Source: Mucilaginibacter terrae
GTDB taxonomy: Bacteria > Bacteroidota > Bacteroidia > Sphingobacteriales > Sphingobacteriaceae
Length of the DNA: 64,000 nucleotides
Direction of reading: 5' to 3'
Assembly (NCBI RefSeq): GCF_031951985.1
Contig: NZ_JAVLVU010000001.1
Location: 248,001-312,000 of the forward strand
Shown here: positions 19,445 through 28,763 of the stretch, piece after piece
Numbering within the stretch: the first letter of the stretch is position 1
Layout of the letters: each line of letters begins with the position of its first letter
Translations under genes and position numbers: made by a program
Notes under the pieces: model-generated
Told to the model about the DNA's origin: nothing
Seen by the model: only the letters and a program-made list of their open reading frames with translations
Database searches by the model: none

Positions 19445-19481
19445 ATAGCTTAATTATAAGTAATTTAACATTAAAGGCAAA

Positions 19482-19526
19482 TTTTTTCGGGGCGGTAATC
19501 TACCAGAGGCTGCCGCCCCCGAAAAA
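19482..19526 (-). promoter_or_regulatory. Strong hairpin between susD and the GH29 gene
   Basis: A GC-rich inverted repeat (arms TTTTTTCGGGGCGG and CCGCCCCCGAAAAA with one bulge, 17-base loop). The A/T blocks pair within the stem rather than leaving a free U-tract on either strand. It is more likely an attenuator or RNA-stability element that tapers expression after susC/susD than a full terminator. Confidence 0.55.
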
Positions 19527-19551
19527 CTTAAACTAATTTGGGATAAATCAA

Positions 19552-21180
19552 TTAATACCCCGGATTTTGAGTGAGCTGGGGATTCAGATCACGCTCTGAC
19601 TGTGGTATGGGCCACAATTCGTTTTTACCTACAACAAAATTCCGTTTTTTGTAGATGTAGTAGCCATCTGCATCAACCTGGAAACCCGGTGTATTATTTA
19701 ATTTCATGCCGGTAAATTGCTGGCTGTTCTCTGATGCGATGATGCCCCAGCGTAAGCAATCGTAATAGCGTAAACCTTCAAACGGAAACTCTACCCGACG
19801 CTCTCTCCTGATGATGGTACGCAGGGCGATTGGATCTAAAGTGGTTACGGCTGGCATATGTACCGCTGCTCTGCCACGCACTTTGTTAATGGTATTGTCA
19901 AGCAGTGCCTGGTCAACCCCCGCGCCTGATTCCAGCCTCGATTCCAGGTAGCCCAGCAATACCTCGGCATAACGGATCAAAGGAAAGTTATTACCATCGT
20001 TAGATGTGGTGGCCACGTTAGGATCATCCTCCAAAAATTTATAGATGGCATAACCGCTCCATACTCCCGGATACTGATCTAAACGATCCACCAGTGTTGT
20101 GCCCGGTTTAGCGGTGTAGGTACGTCCTCTGAAAACCGTACGATCTGATATCATGATGTTAAAGTCCATTCGGGGATCGCGGTTATTGTAAGGGTTATTC
20201 TTATCGTACAAAGGCGACTGGGTGATGGGCTTGCCATCGGTACACTCAAACTCCTTCACCAACTCATTAAAAGGTGAGAACTGGTGCCATCCTCCCCAGG
20301 TCTCGGGGGTGAGGTACTGTAGCAAGGCATGGCTGTAAGTATCTCTTATGTACTGCATTGACAGCAAAATCTCCGGGCTGTTCTCTCCTGCGAACAAGAA
20401 CAGCTCTCTGTAACGCGGATCAATGCTATACGCGCCCATGTCAATAATGGATTTATAAGTGGTAGCCGCATCGGCCCATTTCTTTTGAGCCATTTGTAAC
20501 CTGCCTAATATAGCCAGCGTGCTTGCAGCGGTCATGTGACCTTGCTGTGCAGCAGGTACTGTGTTGGGTAGTGCTGCAGCAGCGGCTTTAAGTTCGGTTT
20601 CGCAAAATGCCCATACATCAGCTTTAGGTGTACGGGTTACGCTGTTGGCCTCGGTAGTGGTCAGTAACTTTTGCACCAAAGGAACATCGCCGAAATAAAG
20701 TGCCAGGTTAAAATAATCGTAAGCACGAATTGCGCGAACCTCGGCAATCATTACGTTTTTGGCATTGGCATCCATTGTTACCTGCACAATGTTGGTTAAG
20801 AAGTTATTGCAACGGGCGATTTGACGATAAGTGCTGCTATAATAAGTTCCGGTAACACCGTTTGCCGTGTTGAGCGAGCCGTTGGTAATGTTATCTGGTA
20901 ACGATTCCTTTTCAGAACCATTGCCTGCGGCTAGGTCAAGGTTTACCATACCTAACGATGACCAAAAATTGTAATTGGTGAAGCCTGCCCCGGTGTCATA
21001 TACACCATTGAGTGCAAGGGTAGCATCGTTAGCTGTTTTCCAAAAGGTAGCATCTGAAATAGCCGATAGTGGCTGTTTATCAAGCAGGTCTTTTTTACAG
21101 CCTGTTGTGGTTGATAAAAGTACGCTTAAAACAACCGAGGTTTTAAGCAATAAACTTTTTCTATTTAATATCTCTCGCAT
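19552..21180 (-). CDS. SusD/RagB family outer-membrane glycan-binding lipoprotein (fucose module)
   Basis: 542 residues. The signal peptide ends in a lipobox LSTTTGC, so it is a lipoprotein anchored in the outer membrane and exposed at the surface. The SusD N-terminal region starts with LLDKQPLSAISDATFWKTAN; TPR-like helices carry VRAIRAYDYFNLALYFGDVP. The C-terminal RRERRVEFPFEGLRYYDCLR and the ending DLNPQLTQNPGY are diagnostic. SusD proteins form a lid over their SusC partner and select the oligosaccharide. It lies 32 bp after susC. Downstream GH29, fucP and mutarotase genes suggest a fucosylated ligand, which is inferred. Confidence 0.96.
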   Translation of the reverse strand: MREILNRKSLLLKTSVVLSVLLSTTTGCKKDLLDKQPLSAISDATFWKTANDATLALNGVYDTGAGFTNYNFWSSLGMVNLDLAAGNGSEKESLPDNITNGSLNTANGVTGTYYSSTYRQIARCNNFLTNIVQVTMDANAKNVMIAEVRAIRAYDYFNLALYFGDVPLVQKLLTTTEANSVTRTPKADVWAFCETELKAAAAALPNTVPAAQQGHMTAASTLAILGRLQMAQKKWADAATTYKSIIDMGAYSIDPRYRELFLFAGENSPEILLSMQYIRDTYSHALLQYLTPETWGGWHQFSPFNELVKEFECTDGKPITQSPLYDKNNPYNNRDPRMDFNIMISDRTVFRGRTYTAKPGTTLVDRLDQYPGVWSGYAIYKFLEDDPNVATTSNDGNNFPLIRYAEVLLGYLESRLESGAGVDQALLDNTINKVRGRAAVHMPAVTTLDPIALRTIIRRERRVEFPFEGLRYYDCLRWGIIASENSQQFTGMKLNNTPGFQVDADGYYIYKKRNFVVGKNELWPIPQSERDLNPQLTQNPGY

Positions 21181-21212
21181 GGTTAAATCATTTTAAGCTA
21201 TAATCAAATCAG

Positions 21213-24200
21213 TTAGAGTTTGACATTAAAGCCAAAGGTGTAAATTGCAGTAATTGGATAGTAGTTGGGCTGATCGCCTGAGCCTTGCATGTTCTCAGGG
21301 TCCCAACCGGTGTAGAATTTATCCCACTTGAACAAGTTCTGACCGCCTGCAAATATTCTGAGTTTAGATAAATGAAGTTTTTGGGTAAGCGATGGTGATA
21401 ACGTGTAACCGATCTGCAGGTTTTTCAATCTTAAGAAAGTTCCCGATCTGTTCCAGAACGAGTTGGTTTGCACGTTGGCGCTTCCCTGTCCTAAGCTGGT
21501 AATTCGCGGATATTTGGCATTCGGGTCGGGGTTGGTCGGAGTCCAGGCATTATCGGCCTGCCACTGCTGAATGTTCCCCCCGTTGTAATAGGCAAATGCC
21601 ATGTACGAGCCCATTTGCTCGGTGTAGCCTCCCAATCCCGAAAACAAGACCGAAAAATCAAAGCCTTTATAGCCTGAGTTTATTTGCAAGCCGTACGAGG
21701 TGGTAGGGTTTTTATAGCCGATAATTGTACGGTCATACGTCGCATCTACTTTTCCGTCAGGAACACCGTTAGGGCCGCTGATGTCTTTAAAGCGGATAAC
21801 ACCTGGTTGTCCGGGAGTTGGCTGGGCCGGGTAGCTGGCTACATCACTCGCATCCCTAAAAATACCGTCGGCTACGTAACCGTAAATAGGGTTCATTGGC
21901 TGGCCAACAAAAAAGTCGGGAATCACACGCTGGATGTTGCCTGCAATTTCGGTAACCTTTTGTTTGTTGTACGAGAAGTTAGGGCTTACGCTTAACGAGA
22001 AGTCACCTTTCTTCATATTGAAGGTTAAGTTGGCTTCGATACCGCGGTTACGCAACGAACCTGCGTTTAATGTTGGCGCACCAAGACCCAATGTGTTTGA
22101 TACAGGAACGTTGTAAAGTATGTCCTTAGCGGTACGATTGTACACACCAACGGTACCGGTGAGTTTACCTTTCCAGAAGCCAAAATCGAGGCCTAAATCT
22201 GTAGTGGTTGTAGTTTCCCATTTAATGTTTGCATTTGATGCATTAGTTACTGCCGCACCGGTTACCAAAGTACCGCCAAAGGTATAACGTGGCGATGTAT
22301 TGATCACAAACTGGTAGGGATAGTTGCTGATGTTACCATTACCCAACGAGCCATGCGAAGCTCTGATCTTTAACAAGTCGATCCAGTTTAGCTTGTCTTT
22401 TATAAAAGATTCTTCGGAAATTACCCAGCCGGCTGATACACCAGGGAAGAAGCCAAAACGATTACCGGGTGCAAAGCGCGATGAGCCGTTGTAGTTAGCA
22501 TCTAACTCAAGCAGATATTTACCTTTATAATCATAGTTTAAACGGCCTATGTACGATTGCAAAGCATACTCGTTGGCCGAGCCACCGTTTTGCTGATTTG
22601 CGGTAGAGCCGAGGTCAAGTTGATAAAGCAGGTTATTTGGAAAACGGTCGCGCGATGCGTTGAAATTATCATCGCGGTGTTCTTCCTGCTGGTAAACCAA
22701 CAGTAAATTAAAGTTGTGGTCTTTAAAAGAATGGTTGTATTTTAAAATACTGTTTAAAGTAACCTCGTAGCCTTCGGTATAGTTATTACTTAGTCTATTA
22801 GGACCTACGTATAAGTTTCGGTCTAATTGCAGATCGGCGGTATAAGTCCTTCCAAAACCATTATAATAATGGTAACCGGCCGTACCGCTTAAACTCAATC
22901 CTTTCAGTATATCCCAGGTGAGCATGGTACTACCATAAAAGTTTTTTGCTTTGTAATTGCTGAAACCTTCGCTGTCTAACCAACCTTCGGGTGAATAGTT
23001 GTCCTGGTGCCCGTATGTACCGTCTGATTTCCTTCCGGCAATAGTATTAGGCTCACGTACTGCATAACCTATAATTTGTCCTATTCCTCCGTAACTTGCC
23101 TGCGGCTGGTTTTCGGTACGGGCAAAGCCGGTAATGCTGGTCTTTAAGGTTAATTTATCAGTTAAACGGCTATCGATGTTAGCCAATATATCATAACGCT
23201 TGTTATTGGTTTCGGCAGTAATACCGTTAAGGTTACGGTAGCTGGTTGAGAACAGGTAAGTGTGCCTGCCTTCGCCACCCGAAAAGCTTACATTATGATA
23301 TTGCTGAAAGCCTGAACCTGAGTTTAGCAGATCTTTTAAGTGGTAAACGTTGGGGTAATTATCAGGGTCGTTACCGGCTGCATATTTAGCCACTACATCA
23401 GGTGTAGCGCCCGTGAGCTGTGCGTAAGTTGCCGAGTTTACGAATTGAGGCAGTTCGGTTACTTTTTCCCAGCCAAAATAATTGTTGTAGGCTATTTGGG
23501 TAGCACCTGCTTTACCTCGTTTGGTTTGAATTAAGATAACGCCGTTTGCACCGCGGTTACCATAAATAGCGGCCGATGCGGCATCTTTTAAAACGCTTAT
23601 GCTGCCTATGTTGTCAGGAGCCACGTCGTCAATAGATCCGGCTATGCCATCAATTAAAACCAGCGGCGAACGGCCGGCACCAAATGAGCCGATACCCCTG
23701 ATGGTAATATTAGCGCCATCAGCACCCGGGCGACTGCTGCCCTGCACTACCTGCACACCCGGCGCAAGGCCCGATAATGCCTGCGATGTTTGGGTGATAG
23801 GACGATTATCTAACTGAGCCGAATTTACAGTGGCAACAGAACCTGTAAGGTTAATTTTCTTTTGTGTACCAAAACCCACCACAACCACCTCTTGCAGGTC
23901 TTTATTAGCTTCTTTTAGTTGTACATTGATAGTGGTTTGGCCGTTAACAGGCATTTCGCGGGCCGAAAAACCCATGTAGGTAAAAACAAGTATGCTGTTA
24001 TTATCAGGCACGTTAATGGCATAATTGCCTTGGTTGTCGGTGGCGGCGTTAATATTGGTTCCTTTAACATTGACTGTTACCCCGGGTAAGCCTTGTCCGT
24101 TTAAATCGGTTACCTTACCGGTAACCTTAATGGCCTGGGCAAGCTGCACTTCAACAACACGTGATAAGTTTAATGCGGATGGACGGGCAACAATTTCAGG

Positions 24201-24323
24201 TGTACCGCCTTTTGAGTTGGCATAGGTAGTTCCAGTGGCCACTACCAGTATAAAGGCCGGGCTTAAACCTTGCCTTAAATATTTTTTACGCCAAATATTG
24301 AGGTTTAATAAATTTAAGTTCAT
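21213..24323 (-). CDS. SusC/RagA TonB-dependent transporter (fucose module)
   Basis: 1036 residues, normal for SusC. After the signal region (to about residue 35-65) a carboxypeptidase-D-regulatory-like domain appears (TGKVTDLNGQGLPGVTVNVK). EVVVVGFGTQKKINLTGS links into the plug. The plug carries GVQVVQGSSRPGADGANITI and PLVLIDGIAGSIDDV, followed by a 22-strand barrel ending in aromatic FGFNVKL. It imports oligosaccharides with energy from TonB-ExbBD. It is first gene of the susC-susD-GH29-fucP-mutarotase run. Divergently, 453 bp away, lies an AraC-type regulator (24777) that may control it. Confidence 0.96.
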   Translation of the reverse strand: MNLNLLNLNIWRKKYLRQGLSPAFILVVATGTTYANSKGGTPEIVARPSALNLSRVVEVQLAQAIKVTGKVTDLNGQGLPGVTVNVKGTNINAATDNQGNYAINVPDNNSILVFTYMGFSAREMPVNGQTTINVQLKEANKDLQEVVVVGFGTQKKINLTGSVATVNSAQLDNRPITQTSQALSGLAPGVQVVQGSSRPGADGANITIRGIGSFGAGRSPLVLIDGIAGSIDDVAPDNIGSISVLKDAASAAIYGNRGANGVILIQTKRGKAGATQIAYNNYFGWEKVTELPQFVNSATYAQLTGATPDVVAKYAAGNDPDNYPNVYHLKDLLNSGSGFQQYHNVSFSGGEGRHTYLFSTSYRNLNGITAETNNKRYDILANIDSRLTDKLTLKTSITGFARTENQPQASYGGIGQIIGYAVREPNTIAGRKSDGTYGHQDNYSPEGWLDSEGFSNYKAKNFYGSTMLTWDILKGLSLSGTAGYHYYNGFGRTYTADLQLDRNLYVGPNRLSNNYTEGYEVTLNSILKYNHSFKDHNFNLLLVYQQEEHRDDNFNASRDRFPNNLLYQLDLGSTANQQNGGSANEYALQSYIGRLNYDYKGKYLLELDANYNGSSRFAPGNRFGFFPGVSAGWVISEESFIKDKLNWIDLLKIRASHGSLGNGNISNYPYQFVINTSPRYTFGGTLVTGAAVTNASNANIKWETTTTTDLGLDFGFWKGKLTGTVGVYNRTAKDILYNVPVSNTLGLGAPTLNAGSLRNRGIEANLTFNMKKGDFSLSVSPNFSYNKQKVTEIAGNIQRVIPDFFVGQPMNPIYGYVADGIFRDASDVASYPAQPTPGQPGVIRFKDISGPNGVPDGKVDATYDRTIIGYKNPTTSYGLQINSGYKGFDFSVLFSGLGGYTEQMGSYMAFAYYNGGNIQQWQADNAWTPTNPDPNAKYPRITSLGQGSANVQTNSFWNRSGTFLRLKNLQIGYTLSPSLTQKLHLSKLRIFAGGQNLFKWDKFYTGWDPENMQGSGDQPNYYPITAIYTFGFNVKL

Positions 24324-24776
24324 AAATTGGGTTGATTTATTTGTAAAAAAATAAACATAGAAGCCCTACATCACCCGAAAGGTGACCAAATGCGCAGTAG
24401 GAAATTTTGAAAACGGGGAGTGGTGGAAACACTTCTCGTTTTTTTGGTAATGCTCGTTTTATCTCTTCATGCTATTACATTTAGGTTAATCAATAATTGG
24501 TTACTTAAGCTTGGGTATGTATCTCTTCTCATATACCCGGTCAATTCATCATATGGTGAAGCTATGCTCAAATTAATTTTTAATAATAGTCTGGGCTTTA
24601 ATCTTGGCGCTCATCTCGGCGTATGATAGCAGACTTTTATAACTGGTTTTCGCAACAGCATTAGTTTGGAAATAGCCACTGCTTGCATAATCAAAAATAA
24701 ACCGACTAATACTTGAAAAGTAAATAAAAACAGACTTTTTTTTTCATATAACTGACTATTTTGCTAAATTTAAGCT
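24324..24776. other. Divergent control region between SusC and the AraC regulator
   Basis: 453 bases that must contain the promoters of both divergent genes. A small frame at 24420-24626 is hydrophobic but has no family features and is not called. A folded element at 24364-24401 lies in what would be the SusC mRNA leader. Confidence 0.55.
24364..24401 (-). promoter_or_regulatory. Hairpin in the SusC 5' leader
   Basis: Nested inverted repeats: outer CCTAC/GTAGG (24365-24369 with 24397-24401) and inner TCACC/GGTGA (24371-24375 with 24381-24385) around CGAAA. It sits 41-78 bp upstream of the SusC start and could influence translation or be a target of a small RNA. It matches no riboswitch class that I recognise. 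Confidence 0.3.
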
Positions 24777-25661
24777 ATGATTAAGCGGATACTACGCCAT
24801 ACTTTTTCGTTATTAAATACTGACCATGTTAAATTGAGCGCCAAATGGAATTATAGAAACGTAATTAGCCCTTATCATCGGATTTATTATATCGACGATG
24901 GGTTGGGAGAAATTTCAGATATGGAAAATAAGCTGAAATTGGAACCCGGTTACCTATATATTATTCCAAGTTTTACGTTATGTAACCTCACATGCCAGGA
25001 TTATTTGAGTCAGTATTTTGTACAGTTTTTTGAAGAATCATCTGACGGGGTTTCACTATTTGCTAATAATCGGTCAGTTTTTAAAGTAAAAGCTCAGGAA
25101 ATAGACGTAATTAATTTTCAAAGGCTTGTAGTAATTAATCCAGGTCGGGGAATTAACCGGTCAGATAACCCGAAAGTGTATGAAAAAAATATTTATTATC
25201 GTGAATATCAGGAATTAAATAACCAACAAAACATTGCAGCCTTCCTGGAAACGCAGGGATTATTACTACAATTGGTATCAAGATTTGCTACACCCACTAT
25301 ATTCAGGCAAAAAGAAGTCAAATATATACCGGTTAAAATTCTCGAATCAATCAGTTTTATCAGTGTTAATTTACATATATCGCTATCGGTTGCATTCCTT
25401 GCCAAAAGAGTAAATCTGAATCCGGAATATTTTTCACGATTATTTCAGGAATATACAGGGACCCGCCCTTTATTGTATGTTCAAGAAAAGCGAATAGAAC
25501 GTGCGCAGTATTTGATTGTTACAAGTCAAACCAGTTACTCCGAAATTGCCGAACAGACAGGGTTTGAAAGTTTATCGCATTTCTCAAGAACTTTTAAAAG
25601 TGTTACGGGCATAACACCTAGTGCTTTTAAACGCCAGATATACTCTACAAAAACTGACTAA
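24777..25661 (+). CDS. AraC-family transcriptional regulator
   Basis: 294 residues. The N-terminal 150 residues have a cupin-like, ligand-sensing character (LKLEPGYLYIIPSFTLCNL). The C-terminal about 100 residues are the double helix-turn-helix: SVAFLAKRVNLNPEYFSRLF and then YSEIAEQTGFESLSHFSRTF with ITPSAFKRQ. It is a cytoplasmic DNA-binding protein that probably activates the divergent fucose operon when fucose or a derivative binds. No membrane segment is present, so it is distinct from the HTCS regulator. Target and ligand are inferred from position. Confidence 0.88.
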   Translation: MIKRILRHTFSLLNTDHVKLSAKWNYRNVISPYHRIYYIDDGLGEISDMENKLKLEPGYLYIIPSFTLCNLTCQDYLSQYFVQFFEESSDGVSLFANNRSVFKVKAQEIDVINFQRLVVINPGRGINRSDNPKVYEKNIYYREYQELNNQQNIAAFLETQGLLLQLVSRFATPTIFRQKEVKYIPVKILESISFISVNLHISLSVAFLAKRVNLNPEYFSRLFQEYTGTRPLLYVQEKRIERAQYLIVTSQTSYSEIAEQTGFESLSHFSRTFKSVTGITPSAFKRQIYSTKTD

Positions 25662-26043
25662 ACCCGATATAAGATGATTCCAGTTGAGTGATTGAGAAAA
25701 GCCTTAGCACATAGACGTCTTTACCGATGTTAAGGTAGGAGAGTGATCAAGTCAATAATGATTCGTTCTTCAAATAAGATCGTTGCTAATTATGTGGTTA
25801 TTTACTTCATTATATTCAAAAGCTATAAATATGTGATCAAGTTTGCCAATGGCTTTGGAGAGTGGGCAATCTGCGACTTAGATCGCCCAAATAAATTCGG
25901 ATTGATTGTTTATGATAAATTTGCTGGTTGTTTTTAGAAATTCGCTTCCCTGACTGATTGTTAATTAGCACGCAAGTAAATTAACATCTGACATTATTTT
26001 ATACATTGCCTGAATATAATATTCCGTAATTGCATTGGGCTTG
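25662..26043. other. Convergent intergenic stretch
   Basis: 382 bases between the AraC gene (+) and GH51 (-). A 64-codon frame at 25743-25937 shows no domain and no convincing start, and is not called. No clear terminator hairpin. Confidence 0.4.
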
Positions 26044-28077
26044 CTAATTTTTATTGAAATTTGATTTTTTACTTAGCGGAAGTACTAATACGTTCGCCGA
26101 CAGCCCTTTCAATTCGAACGTCTTTCGTTTTCCAAGCTTAATCGTTTTCATTTCTGGTTTTACCGCTTGCGGATTGTCTAAACTGTTAAACGCACTTTTA
26201 TCCTTATCGGAGAGCTCAATCCAGGTGATCATATCTTTTAACTGGTTTGATCCGGATAGATTTAAATTTACAGTACGGGCATTTAATGAAGTATTGATCA
26301 ATTTGACAATAATATTTCCTTTGACCGTATCAATACTGCTGGTGGCATAAATACTATCCTGACCGGCAAGGGGTTTGCCTTTTGAAAGGGTAGAAAGTAC
26401 AACATCACCCTTATTGACGGCAAACATTTGCTGTACGTAATAGTTGGGTGTGGCGACAGAATGAAGATTGTCAAACCAGATCAGGTCTGGTCGCCATTGC
26501 CATGCTTCTATAGAAGCCAGCAACGGGGCATAGGACGCCATTTGAACAACATCTGCATTTCGCTCCAGCCCGGTCATAAATGCGGCCTCACATAGTGCTG
26601 ACCAGATAGTATTATGGCTCTCTGCGTGGGTATCCTTCTGCATGTTGTCCGGAATATGGACAGCATACTCACCGGCAAAAACTTTCGAATCCTTTCGCTC
26701 ATAGGTATCATACCGGTTTACATTTTTTAGAAACCATTCCGGATCCCGGTAATAATGTTCGTCGATAAGCTCTGCCTTTTCCTCTCTTAATTTTTTGTTT
26801 AAAAGATCGAACATCGTGCCGTTAGGGCTCGGTCCTGCGCTGGAAATTAGTTTAACCTCAGGATATTTACTTTTAAGTACGGCTGCAAATAGCTTAAACC
26901 GCTCGATGTACTGTTCGCCCCATTGTTCGTTGCCAATACCCAGCAATCTTAAGTTGAAAGGTTTGGGATGACCTAATTGAGCTCTTAAAGCCCCCCATTT
27001 GCTGGTTTGTGGTCCATTTGCAAAATCGATCAGATCAAGGGCATCCTGTATATAAGGGTCAAGTTGATCTAATGATACTACTTCTGCGCTGTTGTATTGA
27101 CATGCCATTCCACAATTCAGGATAGGCAGGGGAGATGCCCCGATATCCTCACAAAACTGAAAATATTCAAAGAAGCCGAGGCCAAATGATTGGTAGTAAT
27201 CCGGGGCAGATCTTTTAGCGAATTCCACGTTCCAGCGATTCAGCAAAAGTTCCCGCCCATCTGTCGGTCCAATAGTTTTCTTCCACTGATAGCGGTTGAG
27301 CAATTCGCGCCCCTCTACTATACAGCCTCCCGGAAACCGCATAAAGCCGGGGTGCAGATCGGCAAGCTTCTGGGCCAGATCGGCTCTTAAACCATTCTCT
27401 CTGTTTTTCCACGTCTCCCGTGGGAATAACGAGATCATGTCTACTTCAACTTTTCCCTTGCCTTCAAAAATGACATTGAGCCTGGCCTTGGCCGTTGTTT
27501 CCTTGCATTTGAAAATGACAGTATAAGTTTGCCAGTCGCTTGTAAGTTTGTCTATTTTAGCACTACCTACTATTTCATTTTTTGGATCTTCAGCCTCGAT
27601 ACGAATTTTAACACTGTCAGAAAAAGAACATGCAGCAATTGAGAATCGGTATTGCTTATCTTTTTCAAGACCGATCCCACGAAATCCTTCATTACTTAAA
27701 ACAAATGATCCCGGACCTTCGATCAGATCAATTGCAGCATGTCGGGCATGGCTACTTCCCGCTTTTTGATGGTTTACAATTAACAGTGAGGCTTGTTTCC
27801 CACCTGTTTTCAGCTGTTTCCAGCCCATCAGTGGCATCGGAAATTCGAATGATCTGTTCTTTACCAATTCGGCATAAAGTCCTCCGTCCGCAGCGAAGTT
27901 TATATCTTCAAAAAAGATACCCCACATCTCCTTGGATACATGCGCAATGGGTTTGTTGGTATCAATATCAATGTTGACCGAATTTTGAGATCTTGCAGAT
28001 TGAACGAATAGTAATGCAAGACATATTAAGCTTCCGGACAGTTTAATGGAAAATTCCAGTGACGATTTATAGTGCAT
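26044..28077 (-). CDS. Glycoside hydrolase family 51 alpha-L-arabinofuranosidase
   Basis: 677 residues from the ATG at 28077, chosen over one seven codons upstream because it directly begins the signal peptide (cleavage near ARSQ). KEMWGIFFEDINFAADGGLY is the family opening. A CBM4-like insert (about residues 75-225) precedes the barrel. The acid/base is E384 in GIGNEQWG and the nucleophile E470 in VFAGEYAVH. A C-terminal beta-sandwich ends the protein. It removes terminal arabinofuranose from arabinan, arabinoxylan or arabinogalactan, with retention. Exported. It is transcribed alone, divergently from GH35. Confidence 0.93.
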   Translation of the reverse strand: MHYKSSLEFSIKLSGSLICLALLFVQSARSQNSVNIDIDTNKPIAHVSKEMWGIFFEDINFAADGGLYAELVKNRSFEFPMPLMGWKQLKTGGKQASLLIVNHQKAGSSHARHAAIDLIEGPGSFVLSNEGFRGIGLEKDKQYRFSIAACSFSDSVKIRIEAEDPKNEIVGSAKIDKLTSDWQTYTVIFKCKETTAKARLNVIFEGKGKVEVDMISLFPRETWKNRENGLRADLAQKLADLHPGFMRFPGGCIVEGRELLNRYQWKKTIGPTDGRELLLNRWNVEFAKRSAPDYYQSFGLGFFEYFQFCEDIGASPLPILNCGMACQYNSAEVVSLDQLDPYIQDALDLIDFANGPQTSKWGALRAQLGHPKPFNLRLLGIGNEQWGEQYIERFKLFAAVLKSKYPEVKLISSAGPSPNGTMFDLLNKKLREEKAELIDEHYYRDPEWFLKNVNRYDTYERKDSKVFAGEYAVHIPDNMQKDTHAESHNTIWSALCEAAFMTGLERNADVVQMASYAPLLASIEAWQWRPDLIWFDNLHSVATPNYYVQQMFAVNKGDVVLSTLSKGKPLAGQDSIYATSSIDTVKGNIIVKLINTSLNARTVNLNLSGSNQLKDMITWIELSDKDKSAFNSLDNPQAVKPEMKTIKLGKRKTFELKGLSANVLVLPLSKKSNFNKN

Positions 28078-28763
28078 ATTAAGTTCTTTTAAATTCAAAG
28101 GTTAAACCCCAATAAAATTTTTTAAGCGTGGCAGCGCTTCCGATCTCCTTGGATGATCAGGGTTTTATACCGACAGAGTATTTTTTTGAACGGAGCAAAA
28201 TTGCAAAGTTCAGGATCAGGGAGGTGGGCAATGCGACTAATTTACGTTTCAAAAGGTGGTGTTTCATGGGCCATTTAGAGTATATGCTTAAGACACTATA
28301 TTTAGCTGCTTATACTCAAGGGAACTCAAAGTGTAGCCGCTAATATTTTTGACTTATTATCGTAGCATGTTCCAGGTCAATGGGCAGCATCTACTTAGCT
28401 TCTCCTGATCAACATTCAAATGCTTCTGTGTTGATCTTTGCCAAGGGAGCGCTGAAATTCAGAAATTCATCTGCTTAGTAGTTGTTTGTCATTTGGCCGA
28501 AGATGTTTTGATGAAAATGTTCAATGTATCGGATGAATCATTCAATTATTAAAATAATTTAAGGTTCAAATTCTGCTTAGTTTTCGATAAGACCCTCCAA
28601 ATGCCGGATAATGGTTCTATTTGATTTCCAAAGTCGATCAAATGACCGAGCCCTTTTAAGGAAACCTGAAATCACCTTGTATCGTTTAAAATTTATACTG
28701 AATTTTTTGAGTATGCTTTTTATTGGAAAGTGTCTATAATTGGTATTTATAATTGTATACTAC
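28078..28763. other. Divergent control region between GH51 and GH35
   Basis: About 690 bases without a recognisable gene. It must hold the promoters of both enzymes, but no ACTAAATCGATT-type operator is present. GH51 and GH35 therefore appear not to belong to the LacI-type regulon. Confidence 0.45.

Noticed and set aside
24420..24626. 68-codon hydrophobic frame in the SusC-AraC divergent region
   Set aside because: Overlaps where both promoters must lie, and no recognisable family.
25743..25937. 64-codon frame after the AraC gene
   Set aside because: No similarity or start signal; typical of chance frames.
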